From Streptomyces triculaminicus (GTDB lineage Bacteria; Actinomycetota; Actinomycetes; Streptomycetales; Streptomycetaceae): DNA of 64,000 nucleotides. The notes beneath the pieces are model-generated. The model searched no databases, was not told where the DNA came from, and saw only the letters and a list, made by a program, of their open reading frames with translations. Below, one piece after another: positions 47,224-55,538 of the stretch; the first letter of the stretch is position 1, and every line of letters starts with the position of its first letter. The stretch is taken from the NCBI RefSeq assembly GCF_017349075.1, contig NZ_JAFMOF010000001.1:2046001-2110000 (forward strand), in the 5' to 3' direction. A program made the position numbers and the translations under genes.

Positions 47224-47316
47224 GGTGGGGTCGCCTCCTTCTCTGTGCGCTGTCTCCTTGCGCGGCGCGCCGGCGGGCGCGCGCTCGGCGCGCTCGTGGG
47301 GAGCGGTGCCGGGCGC

Positions 47317-47763
47317 CTACAGGTGCGCGAGTTTCTCCAGGACGGGCGCGGCGGCGCGCAGCGTCGCCCGCTCGTCCTCGTCCAGCTGGCCCACCAGTTC
47401 GGCGAGCCAGGCATTGCGCTTGCGACGGCTCTGTTCGAGCATCGCCTCGGCCTGCTCCGTCTGGCGGACCACCTTCTGGCGGCGGTCCTCGGGATGCGGC
47501 TCGAGAGCGACGAGCCCCTTGCCCTCCAGCAGCGCGACGATGCGGGTCATCGACGGCGGCTGCACATGCTCCTTGCGGGCGAGCTCGCCCGGGGTGGCGG
47601 AGCCGCAGCGGGCGAGGGTGCCCAGGACCGACATCTCGGCCGGGCTGAGCGACTCGTCCACCCGCTGGTGCTTGAGCCTGCGGGACAGCCGCATCACCGC
47701 CGACCGAAGGTCGTTCACGGCGGCGCTGTCGTCTGGTTCGAGGGTGCGGGAAGGCTCCGGCAT
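47317..47763 (-). CDS. MarR-family transcriptional regulator
   Basis: 148 residues. Winged helix from about 40-110 (SPAEMSVLGTLARCGSATPGELARKEHVQPPSMTRIVALLEGKGLV ... DRRQKVV). MarR proteins usually repress an adjacent exporter and respond to small aromatics. It precedes the MFS gene by 93 bases. An AT-rich stretch just upstream (47766-47788) is the likely operator/promoter. Confidence 0.92.
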   Translation of the reverse strand: MPEPSRTLEPDDSAAVNDLRSAVMRLSRRLKHQRVDESLSPAEMSVLGTLARCGSATPGELARKEHVQPPSMTRIVALLEGKGLVALEPHPEDRRQKVVRQTEQAEAMLEQSRRKRNAWLAELVGQLDEDERATLRAAAPVLEKLAHL

Positions 47764-47765
47764 GA

Positions 47766-47788
47766 CAATTAGATTACCTCATTACTTG
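47766..47788. promoter_or_regulatory. AT-rich MarR operator/promoter candidate
   Basis: An island of CAATTAGATTACCTC / ATTACTTG, about 70% A+T, directly upstream of marR. Its ends, CAA and TTG, mirror each other, but the symmetry is imperfect. Confidence 0.45.
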
Positions 47789-47864
47789 CCCTAAAGAAAG
47801 TGGGCACTGGGGCGGACGGAAGCACGCGAGGGGAGCGCTCCCGCACGGGCACGGGGGGTGTACG

Positions 47865-47886
47865 TACGTACACCCCGGCCCGGCAG
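47865..47886. promoter_or_regulatory. 22-base perfect palindrome
   Basis: GGGGTGTACGT followed by ACGTACACCCC, with no spacer. It sits between the divergent marR and CPBP genes, 76 bases upstream of the latter. A regulator of the CPBP-kinase-regulator operon may bind it. Confidence 0.7.
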
Positions 47887-47961
47887 CCAGACGCAGTGGC
47901 CGCCGCCCCGCCACCCGGCATCGTCGAAGGCGAACCAACGACCCGAGGGGGGCGCGACGGC

Positions 47962-48759
47962 ATGAGGACAGCCGGCAACACGTGGAACGGCGGCATCGGA
48001 GCACCGGTGGGGGTGTTCCTGACGGTCGCCTTCCTGGCCGCGGGGGCGCTCGGCACGGCGCAGCCCGCGACGGGGATTCCCCCCGAGGTCGTCCAGCTGA
48101 CCCAGTTCGGGCCGGCTCTGGGAGTGGGGCTGGCGGCACTGCTGTGGCCGGGCCGGGTACGGGCCCTGCTCGCCGGGGCCCTGCGCGGCCGCGGGGCGGG
48201 CGGGGGCGCCCTGCTGCTGACCGCGCCCCTGATCATCGCCCTGAGCGCCGGCGCGTACGCCCTCCTGACCGGGGACGCGCGGTTCACCCGCCCGGACACG
48301 CTCGAGCACCCCTTCGCGCTGATCGTCGTGGCCCAGATGATCGGCGCCTGCGGCGAGGAGATCGGCTGGCGCTGCTTCCTGCAGCCACTGCTGCGCACCC
48401 GCTTCGGCCCGCTCGCGACCTCGGTCACGGTCGGCGCGATCTGGGGCGTCTGGCACGTGGGCGTCTTCGCCGAGGACCCGGTGTACGCGGCGGCGTTCCT
48501 GGTGGGGGCCATCGCCATGTCCGTCGTCATGGGGCGGGCGCTCGAGGGCACCCGGGCCGGCGGGCTGCCGCTCGCCGGCGGCTTCCACGCCCTGATCAAC
48601 CTCGGCATGCTGCTGCTCATGGACGAGGAGTCCGGCGCCGTGCTCCCGATGGTGCTTTTCGGGGCGGCGTGCCTGGCGGCGGCGGTGCTGTGGACCTGGC
48701 GGAACGCCCGTACGGCACCGGCGGCTAGGATCCGCACGATTCCGGAACACGTTCGATAG
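47962..48759 (+). CDS. CPBP-family intramembrane glutamic endopeptidase
   Basis: 265 residues, about seven or eight membrane segments. The CPBP signatures are complete: EEIGWRCFLQ (EExxxR), WGVWHVGVF (His) and FHALINLGM (His). The family cleaves substrates within the membrane and includes CAAX-type proteases and bacteriocin-immunity proteins. It precedes a two-component system by 14 bases, so it may process that sensor or an associated signal. Start ATG at 47962 after GAGGGG. Confidence 0.9.
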   Translation: MRTAGNTWNGGIGAPVGVFLTVAFLAAGALGTAQPATGIPPEVVQLTQFGPALGVGLAALLWPGRVRALLAGALRGRGAGGGALLLTAPLIIALSAGAYALLTGDARFTRPDTLEHPFALIVVAQMIGACGEEIGWRCFLQPLLRTRFGPLATSVTVGAIWGVWHVGVFAEDPVYAAAFLVGAIAMSVVMGRALEGTRAGGLPLAGGFHALINLGMLLLMDEESGAVLPMVLFGAACLAAAVLWTWRNARTAPAARIRTIPEHVR

Positions 48760-48773
48760 GGCGACGCACCCCC

Positions 48774-50036
48774 ATGGCCTCGGTTGTCTCCCGCGCCTGC
48801 GTCGCCGCCGCGCGCTGCCAGTGGGCGAGCCTGCTCGCCCTGGCGGTGCCGTTCGTGGGCTCGCTCGTGGTGTGCGCCCTGCTGCTGTTGCCCGTCGGCG
48901 CCGGCTTCGCCCTGCTGCCGCCCGCCGCAAGGGCCCTGCGCTCACTGTCCGACCGGGCCCGCGCGCGGGCCGGGCGCTGGACCGGCACGCACATCAGCCC
49001 GCCGCCGGACCTGACCACCGGCCCCGCCCCGGGCCCGCGCCGCCGGGCGGCCGCGATCCTGGCCGACGAGGGGTTCTGGCGCGACCTGACGTGGGCCTGG
49101 CTGGAGCCGGCGGTCGGCGGACTGCTCGTCGCCGTGCCGCTGGCCCTCATCGAGTACGGGGCGTTCGGCGCGCTCGTCCAGCCGTTCATCTGGCGGATCA
49201 TCGACGACGGCAACTGGTACGCCTTCGTCCCCGTGCACAGCACCGCGACGATGCTCGCCGCCCTCGCCCTGGGCCTGGCCTTCGCCGCCGGCGGCCTGGC
49301 CGCCGCACCCGCCGTCCTCCGGCTGCACGCCCGCTGGAGCCGGCTGCTGCTGTCCGCGCCCCGCAGCGCCGAACTCGCCCGCCGCGTGGAACGGCTCACC
49401 GACACCCGCGACCGGGCCCTGGACACCCAGGCGGCCGAACTGCGCCGCATCGAACGGGACCTGCACGACGGCGCCCAGGCCCGCCTCGTCGCCCTCGGCA
49501 TGACGCTGGACAGCGCCACCCGCCTGCTGGACACCGACCCGGCGGCCGCCCGCGAGCTGCTGCTGGACGTCCGCAGGACCTCCGAGGCGGCGCTGCGGGA
49601 CCTGCGCGACCTGGTCCACGGCATCCACCCGCCGGTCCTCGCCGACCGGGGGCTCGGCGACGCGGTCCGGTCGCTGGCGCTCGACACCTTCCTCGACGTG
49701 CACGTCGAGGCCCGCCTGCCGGGCCGGCTCCCGGCGCCGGTCGAGTCCGCCGCGTACTTCGCGGTGAGCGAGGCGCTGACCAACGCCGCCAAGCACGCGC
49801 GGGCCCGGGAGGTACGGATCACGCTGACCCACGAGGACGGCACGCTGCGGGCCGTCGTCGCCGACGACGGCCGCGGCGGCGCCGACGTCGCGGGCGGCAC
49901 CGGACTGCTGGGGGTGCGGCGCCGGTTGGATACCTTCGACGGCGTCCTCGCCCTGCACAGCCCGCCGGGCGGCCCGACCACCGTGACGATGGAGATCCCG
50001 TGCGCGTTGTCCTCGCCGAAGACCTCTTCCTGCTGA
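48774..50036 (+). CDS. Two-component sensor histidine kinase (HisKA_3)
   Basis: 420 residues. Two membrane segments near the N-terminus (about 18-50) and two more at about 110-180 flank a loop. The phosphotransfer motif ERDLHDGAQARLVALG has His231. The HATPase_c domain has EALTNAAKHAR and DDGRGGADVAGGTGLLGVRRR. The last 12 codons overlap the response-regulator gene in another frame (start 50000), so production of the two is coupled. Probable LiaS/DesK-like envelope sensing, but the signal is unknown. Confidence 0.92.
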   Translation: MASVVSRACVAAARCQWASLLALAVPFVGSLVVCALLLLPVGAGFALLPPAARALRSLSDRARARAGRWTGTHISPPPDLTTGPAPGPRRRAAAILADEGFWRDLTWAWLEPAVGGLLVAVPLALIEYGAFGALVQPFIWRIIDDGNWYAFVPVHSTATMLAALALGLAFAAGGLAAAPAVLRLHARWSRLLLSAPRSAELARRVERLTDTRDRALDTQAAELRRIERDLHDGAQARLVALGMTLDSATRLLDTDPAAARELLLDVRRTSEAALRDLRDLVHGIHPPVLADRGLGDAVRSLALDTFLDVHVEARLPGRLPAPVESAAYFAVSEALTNAAKHARAREVRITLTHEDGTLRAVVADDGRGGADVAGGTGLLGVRRRLDTFDGVLALHSPPGGPTTVTMEIPCALSSPKTSSC

Positions 50037-50644
50037 GAGACGGCCTCATACGCACGCTGCGCGAGCACGGCTGCGAGGTCGTGGCGGCCGTGGACAACGG
50101 CCCGTCCCTGCTGCGCGCGCTGCTGGAGGAGGAGCCGGACGTGGCGGTGGTCGACGTCCGCCTCCCGCCGAGCTTCACCGACGAGGGCCTGCAGGCCGCG
50201 CTCGAGGCCCGCCGCCGGCGGCCCGGCCTGCCCGTACTGGTGCTCTCGCAGTACGTCGAGCAGCTCTACGCCAACGAGCTGCTGGCCGGCGGCGAGGGCG
50301 CCGTCGGCTATCTGCTCAAGGACCGGGTGACCAACACCGAGCAGTTCGTCGACGCGGTCCGCCGGGTCGCCGCCGGCGGGACGGTGATGGACCCTCAGGT
50401 CATCGCCAAGCTGCTCGCGCGGGGCGAGGCCCGGGGGACGGTCGGCGACCTGACGGCGCGCGAGCGCGACGTGCTGGAGCTGATGGCCGAGGGCCGCTCG
50501 AACGCCGCGATCGCGAGCGGCCTGCACATCAGCGAGAGCGCGGTCGCCAAGCACACGGCGAGCATCTTCGCCAGGCTCGGCATCGCCCCGTCGGCGGACG
50601 ACAACCGCCGGGTGCTGGCCGTGCTGGCCTACCTCAAGCGCTAG
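50000..50644 (+). CDS. Two-component response regulator, NarL/LuxR family
   Basis: 214 residues. Receiver with Glu7/Asp8, phospho-acceptor Asp52 (VAVVDVRLPPSFTDEG), Ser in VLSQYVEQ, and Lys in YLLKDRV. LuxR helix-turn-helix (LTARERDVLELMAEG ... ISESAVAKHTASIF). Overlaps the kinase gene by 37 bases. Its stop TAG (50642-50644) overlaps the left end of a MITE-like element, so insertion may have supplied the stop and trimmed the C-terminus. Confidence 0.93.
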   Translation: MRVVLAEDLFLLRDGLIRTLREHGCEVVAAVDNGPSLLRALLEEEPDVAVVDVRLPPSFTDEGLQAALEARRRRPGLPVLVLSQYVEQLYANELLAGGEGAVGYLLKDRVTNTEQFVDAVRRVAAGGTVMDPQVIAKLLARGEARGTVGDLTARERDVLELMAEGRSNAAIASGLHISESAVAKHTASIFARLGIAPSADDNRRVLAVLAYLKR

Positions 50645-50829
50645 GGGGTGTCCGGTGGGTCGGTGCGGGTCCTGCGGCGTCTGGTGCGGTGGATCGCAAG
50701 GCGGAGCATCTCCCTCGGACTGAGCGTCCTCGGGTGATGCGACAACGCAGCGAGGTGCCGTGCTGGGGGCACCTCCCAGCGGTAGCTGGGGGAGCCGCAG
50801 GGCCCGTGCCGGCCCATCGGACACCCCCT
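50643..50829. mobile_element. MITE-like element, 187 bases with 17-base imperfect terminal inverted repeats
   Basis: The left end AGGGGGTGTCCGGTGGG (50643-50659) matches the reverse complement of the right end (50813-50829) with one mismatch. The inside carries GGTGCCGTGCTGGGGGCACC and CAGCGGTAGCTGGGGG, which I recognise as sequence repeated in many Streptomyces genomes. No ORF inside and no clear target-site duplication. Confidence 0.7.
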
Positions 50830-50871
50830 GGGCCGGCCCGGCCGGCACCCGGCGGTGGCGGTCGTGTCCGG

Positions 50872-52344
50872 TTACTTCACGCCCAGCAGCTGCTCGATCG
50901 GGTCGAGCATGAAGTAGACGAGGAAGCAGGCCCCGACGACGTTCAGCAGCCAGGGGATCTCGCGGGCCCGCTTGTCGGCGATCCGCAGCAGGATGAAGGC
51001 GAGGACGCCGATGCCGATGCCGTTGGTGATCGAGTAGGTGAACGGCATGGAGATGATCGTCAGGAACGCGGGGATCGCGATCGTGAAGTCACTCCAGTCG
51101 ATCTCCTTGACGTTCGAGGCCATGATCAGGAAGCCGACGACGACCAGGGCGGGGGTCGCGGCCTGGGCGGGCACCACGGTGGCCAGCGGGGTGAAGACGA
51201 GGGCGAGCAGGAAGAGCCCGCCGGTCATCAGGTTGGCCAGGCCCGTACGGGCGCCCTCGCCGACGCCCGCCGTGGACTCCACGAAGCAGGTGTTGGCGGA
51301 GGCGGAGCCGGCGCCGCCGGCCGCCACGGCCACACCGTCCATCATGAGGATCCTGCCCATGTTGGGCAGCTGGCCCTTCTCGTCCGTCAGGCCGGCCTCC
51401 TCGCCGACGCCGATGATCGTGCCCATGGCGTCGAAGAAGCCGGACAGCAGCACGGTGAAGACGAACAGGCAGCCGGTGAGCAGGCCGACCTCATGGAATC
51501 CGCCGAAGAGGCTGACGTCGCCTATGAGCCCGAAGTCCGGGGTGTCCACGATCTTGTCCGGCACGGTGGGCACGGACAGGCCCCAGCCCGCGTCCGGGAT
51601 CTCGACCAGCGAGTTGATGACGATCGCCACGACCGTCATCACGACGATCCCGATGAGGATCGCGCCCGGCGCCTTGCGCACCAGCAGGATGAACGTCAGC
51701 GCGAGCCCGGCCGCGAAGACCAGCACCGGCCAGCCGGTCAGCTGACCGCCCTGGCCCAGCCCCATCGGGACGGTGGTGTGGGCGGCGTCGGGGTTGCGGC
51801 TGACGAAGCCGGAGTCGACCAGGCCGATCAGCGAGATGAACAGGCCGATGCCGATCGCGATGGCGCGCCGCAGCCCGCCGGGAATGGCGTCCATGACGCG
51901 CTGCCGCAGACCGGAGGCGACCAGCACCATCAGCACCAGGCCGGCCAGGACGACCATGCCCATCGCGTCCGGCCAGCTCATCTTGGGCGCCAGCTGCAGC
52001 GAGACGACGGCGTTGATGCCGAGGCCGGCGGCGCAGGCGATGGGCACGTTGCCGATCGCGCCCATGAGGACGGTGCTGAGCCCGGCCATCAGGGCGGTGG
52101 CCGTGACCAGCTGGCCGTTGTCCAGCTGGTGGCCGAACTTGTCCTGGCCCGCCCCGAGGATGATCGGGTTCAGCACGATGATGTACGCCATCGCGAAGAA
52201 GGTCGCCAGGCCGCCGCGCAGCTCACGGGCGACGGACGAACCCCGCTCGGTGATCCGGAAATACCGGTCGAGGGCGTTCTTTCCGACGGGCGGCACGGGC
52301 GACGACGGGGCGTCGTCGACCGTGGAGGTGGCCGAGGTGGGCAT
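50872..52344 (-). CDS. NCS2/AzgA-type purine permease (hypoxanthine/guanine)
   Basis: 490 residues with 12-14 membrane segments. Family signatures: RELRGGLATFFAMAYIIVLNP, GAIGNVPIACAAGLGINA, LSGFFDAMGTIIGVGEEAGL and SSANT-like SASANTCFVESTAGVGEGARTG. It imports hypoxanthine, guanine or adenine by proton symport. The ATG at 52344 follows GAGG. The promoter side (52380-52480) is exceptionally AT-rich. Confidence 0.94.
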   Translation of the reverse strand: MPTSATSTVDDAPSSPVPPVGKNALDRYFRITERGSSVARELRGGLATFFAMAYIIVLNPIILGAGQDKFGHQLDNGQLVTATALMAGLSTVLMGAIGNVPIACAAGLGINAVVSLQLAPKMSWPDAMGMVVLAGLVLMVLVASGLRQRVMDAIPGGLRRAIAIGIGLFISLIGLVDSGFVSRNPDAAHTTVPMGLGQGGQLTGWPVLVFAAGLALTFILLVRKAPGAILIGIVVMTVVAIVINSLVEIPDAGWGLSVPTVPDKIVDTPDFGLIGDVSLFGGFHEVGLLTGCLFVFTVLLSGFFDAMGTIIGVGEEAGLTDEKGQLPNMGRILMMDGVAVAAGGAGSASANTCFVESTAGVGEGARTGLANLMTGGLFLLALVFTPLATVVPAQAATPALVVVGFLIMASNVKEIDWSDFTIAIPAFLTIISMPFTYSITNGIGIGVLAFILLRIADKRAREIPWLLNVVGACFLVYFMLDPIEQLLGVK

Positions 52345-52379
52345 GGGGGGAACCTCAGTCGTACGGGCCCGGGAGGGCA

Positions 52380-52480
52380 AGAGGACAAACAAAAAGGATC
52401 AAGATCCGAACCACTTTTGGATGATTGAACTAAACCGTTCAGTCAAATCCAGTTCGATTCAGTATGAATAAACAAACGCC
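52380..52480 (-). promoter_or_regulatory. AT-rich promoter region of the purine permease with small palindromes
   Basis: About 100 bases near 60% A+T in a window above 70% G+C. It holds GGATC-AA-GATCC (52396-52407) and TGAAC-TAAACC-GTTCA (52426-52441), possible operators for purine-responsive control. Confidence 0.5.
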
Positions 52481-52582
52481 GAATGGCTATCTCCGCGCGT
52501 AGACCCCTGCGGCACAAGGCCTCCGTCTCCGGACCCCACCGGGCTTCACCGAGTGACGACCCGAACGCACTAGGCTGACGCC

Positions 52583-52849
52583 ATGACGAAGTGGACACCC
52601 ACGCACGAGGCCCCCGAGCCCCTGGAGGGCCCGGTCGTCGCCACCATCACCGGCGGCACGATCCTGTGGTTCGTCCTCTTCCTCGCCCAGCTGCCGTTCT
52701 ACGGCTGGTTCGAGGACCACGGGCACGCCTGGTGGGTGTGGACCTGCCTCGCCGGCGGCGGCCTGGGCCTCATCGGCGTCTGGTACGTCCGCAAGCGCGA
52801 CGCCGCCCTTCGCCGCCACGCGGCGAAGAACTCCGGGCACACCGCCTGA
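52583..52849 (+). CDS. DUF2530 two-helix membrane protein
   Basis: 88 residues. Two membrane helices ([20 protein letters not shown] and [19 protein letters not shown]) separated by a His/Glu-bearing loop, with a basic C-terminus ([13 protein letters not shown]). Matches DUF2530, an actinobacterial family of unknown function. The ATG at 52583 is used. Next gene starts 106 bases on, same strand. Confidence 0.88.
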   Translation: MTKWTPTHEAPEPLEGPVVATITGGTILWFVLFLAQLPFYGWFEDHGHAWWVWTCLAGGGLGLIGVWYVRKRDAALRRHAAKNSGHTA

Positions 52850-52955
52850 CGGGACGGGGCACCGGGATCACCGCCCGGGGGCACGACCGGGCGGGAGGGG
52901 CCGGGGCGCGGCCCTCGAAAGGCCGAGCGCCCGGCGCCCCCGTACCGTCGGACGT

Positions 52956-55304
52956 ATGAGCCACCCCGGTCTCACCGCCCGCGAAGTCGCCGAGCGCGTG
53001 GCCCGCGGCGAGGTCAACGACGTCCCGGTCCGCTCCTCACGCTCCACCCGGGACATCGTCCGGGCCAACGTCCTCACCCGCTTCAACGCCATCATCGGCG
53101 TCCTCTTCCTGATCATCCTGGTCGTCGGCCCCCTCCAGGACGGCCTCTTCGGCTTCGTGATCATCGCCAACACCGCGATCGGCATCGTCCAGGAGCTCCG
53201 CGCCAAGAAGACCCTCGACTCCCTGGCCGTCATCGGCGAGGCGAAACCCACCGTCCGCCGCGACGGCACCCCCGCCCCCGTCGCCACCGGCGAGATCGTC
53301 CTCGGCGACGTCATCGAGCTCGGCCCCGGCGACAAGTGCGTCGTCGACGGCGACGTCCTCGAGGCCGACGGCCTCGAGATCGACGAGTCCCTGCTCACCG
53401 GCGAGGCCGACCCCGTCCTCAAACGGCCCGGCGACCCGGTCATGTCCGGCTCCTTCGTGGTCGCCGGCGGCGGCGCCTTCACCGCCACCAAGGTCGGCCG
53501 CGAGGCCTACGCCGCCCAGCTGGCCGAGGAGGCCTCCCGCTTCACCCTCGTCCACTCCGAACTGCGCACCGGCATCAGCGTGATCCTCAAGTACGTCACC
53601 TGGATGATGATCCCCACCGCCCTGGGCCTCATCGTCAGCCAGCTCGTGATCGAGGACCACGACTGGCGCGAGGCCGTCCGGCGGATGGTCGCCGGCATCG
53701 TGCCGATGGTCCCCGAGGGCCTGGTGCTGCTCACCTCGGTCGCCTTCGCCATCGGCGTCGTCCGCCTCGGCCGCCGGCAGTGCCTGGTGCAGGAGCTGCC
53801 CGCCATCGAGGGCCTGGCCCGCGTCGACGTGGTCTGCCTGGACAAGACCGGCACCCTCACCGAGGGCGGCATGGACGTCAGCGAACTGCGCCTCCTGCCC
53901 GACGCCCCCGCCGACGAGCCCTCCGTACGCCGGGTGCTCGGCGCGCTGGGCGAGTCCGACCCCCGCCCCAACGCCAGCCTCCAGGCCATCATCGACGCCT
54001 ACCCCGACGGCACCGGCCGGCGCTGCACCGCGTCCCTGCCGTTCTCCTCGGCCCGCAAATACAGCGGCGCCTCCTTCGACGGCCCCGGCACGCAGGGCGG
54101 CAACTGGCTGCTGGGCGCCCCCGACGTCCTGCTGCCCTCCGGCGCCGCGGCCCTCGCCGAAGCCGACGACCTCAACGCCCGGGGCCTGCGCGTCCTGCTC
54201 CTGGCCCGCGCCTCCCGCGAACTGGGCGACCCGCGCGTCACCGAGGACGTCCACCCCACCGCCCTGGTCGTCCTCGAGCAGCGGCTGCGCTCCGACGCGG
54301 CGGACACCCTGCGCTACTTCGCCGAACAGGACGTCTCCGCCAAGGTGATCTCCGGCGACAACGCCGTCTCCGTCGGAGCCGTCGCCGCCCAGCTGGCCCT
54401 GCCCGGCGCCGAGACCCCCGTGGACGCCCGCCGGCTGCCCGGCGAGCGCGACGCGATGGCACGGGCCCTGGACCGGGGCGCGGTCTTCGGCCGCGTCACC
54501 CCCCAGCAGAAGCGGGACATGGTCGGCGCCCTGCAGTCACGCGGCCACACGGTGGCCATGACCGGCGACGGCGTCAACGACGTGCTCGCGCTCAAGGACG
54601 CCGACATCGGCGTGGCCATGGGCTCCGGCTCCGAGGCCACCCGCGCCGTCGCCCAGATCGTGCTGCTGAACAACAGCTTCGCCACGCTGCCCTCCGTCGT
54701 GGCCGAGGGCAGACGCGTGATCGGCAACATCACGCGCGTGGCGACGCTGTTCCTGACCAAGACGGTCTACTCCGTCCTGCTGGCCGTCCTGGTCGTCTGC
54801 ACCCGCGTGCCCTACCCGTTCCTCCCCCGCCACCTGACGCTGCTCTCCACGCTGACCATCGGCGTCCCCGCCTTCTTCCTCGCCCTCGCGCCGAACCGGG
54901 AACGCGCCCAGCCCCATTTCGTACGCCGCGTCATGCGCTACGCCGTCCCCGCGGGGCTGATCGCGGGCACGGCCACCTTCGCCGCCTACCTCCTGGCCCG
55001 CCACTACTACGCGGGCGTGGACGTGCTCGGCGCGGAGACGAGCGCGGCGACGCTCACGCTGTTCCTGATCTCCCTGTGGGTGCTCGCGATCATCGCGCGG
55101 CCCTACACCTGGTGGCGGGTGGCACTGGTGCTGACGATGGCGGCGGCGTTCGTGATCGTCCTGCTCACGCCGTGGCTCCAGCGCTTCTTCGCCCTCAAGC
55201 TGATCGGCACGACGATGCCGTGGACCGCCGTGGCGATCGCCGCCGTGGCCGCGATCGCCCTGGAGTTCACCTGGCGCTGGGTGAGCCGCCGCTTCCCGGC
55301 GTGA
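52956..55304 (+). CDS. HAD-type cation-translocating P-type ATPase, CtpE-like
   Basis: 782 residues with P-type ATPase order: actuator TGEA (in [12 protein letters not shown]), MVPEGLVLL in the fourth helix, phosphorylation site [11 protein letters not shown] with Asp296, and hinge [22 protein letters not shown]. The MVPEGLVLL membrane motif and lack of heavy-metal domains place it with mycobacterial CtpE, which has been linked to Ca2+ uptake. No regulator or metal-binding gene adjoins. It converges on the DUF1059 gene, with one base between stops. Confidence 0.92.
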   Translation: MSHPGLTAREVAERVARGEVNDVPVRSSRSTRDIVRANVLTRFNAIIGVLFLIILVVGPLQDGLFGFVIIANTAIGIVQELRAKKTLDSLAVIGEAKPTVRRDGTPAPVATGEIVLGDVIELGPGDKCVVDGDVLEADGLEIDESLLTGEADPVLKRPGDPVMSGSFVVAGGGAFTATKVGREAYAAQLAEEASRFTLVHSELRTGISVILKYVTWMMIPTALGLIVSQLVIEDHDWREAVRRMVAGIVPMVPEGLVLLTSVAFAIGVVRLGRRQCLVQELPAIEGLARVDVVCLDKTGTLTEGGMDVSELRLLPDAPADEPSVRRVLGALGESDPRPNASLQAIIDAYPDGTGRRCTASLPFSSARKYSGASFDGPGTQGGNWLLGAPDVLLPSGAAALAEADDLNARGLRVLLLARASRELGDPRVTEDVHPTALVVLEQRLRSDAADTLRYFAEQDVSAKVISGDNAVSVGAVAAQLALPGAETPVDARRLPGERDAMARALDRGAVFGRVTPQQKRDMVGALQSRGHTVAMTGDGVNDVLALKDADIGVAMGSGSEATRAVAQIVLLNNSFATLPSVVAEGRRVIGNITRVATLFLTKTVYSVLLAVLVVCTRVPYPFLPRHLTLLSTLTIGVPAFFLALAPNRERAQPHFVRRVMRYAVPAGLIAGTATFAAYLLARHYYAGVDVLGAETSAATLTLFLISLWVLAIIARPYTWWRVALVLTMAAAFVIVLLTPWLQRFFALKLIGTTMPWTAVAIAAVAAIALEFTWRWVSRRFPA

Positions 55305-55305
55305 G

Positions 55306-55497
55306 TCAGGCGCCGGGCTTCTCGTCCTCCAGGAACTCCTTGATCTGCTCGCGCAGCTCGGGAGAGTCCTCGTGCTGATGGACGGACACCGCGTGCTCGG
55401 CGGCGGCCCGCAGGACCTCGTCCTCCTCGCCCGCGATGCGCAGCGTGCAGTTCGACTCGCTGGGGAACCTGCGGCAGTCGGCGACTTTCCTGGTCAT
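55306..55497 (-). CDS. DUF1059 small protein
   Basis: 63 residues. MTRKVADCRRFPSESNCTLRIAGEEDEVLRAAAEHAV fits DUF1059, a small family with conserved Cys and His (CRRFPSESNC; HAVSVHQHED). Start ATG at 55497 with GGGAGG seven bases upstream. Function unknown; a metal or redox role is possible. It lies 41 bases downstream of the sacsin-like gene, same strand. Confidence 0.88.
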   Translation of the reverse strand: MTRKVADCRRFPSESNCTLRIAGEEDEVLRAAAEHAVSVHQHEDSPELREQIKEFLEDEKPGA

Positions 55498-55538
55498 CAC
55501 GGCCTCCCTGAATCGGGTGCACTGCCAGGATAGATCCG

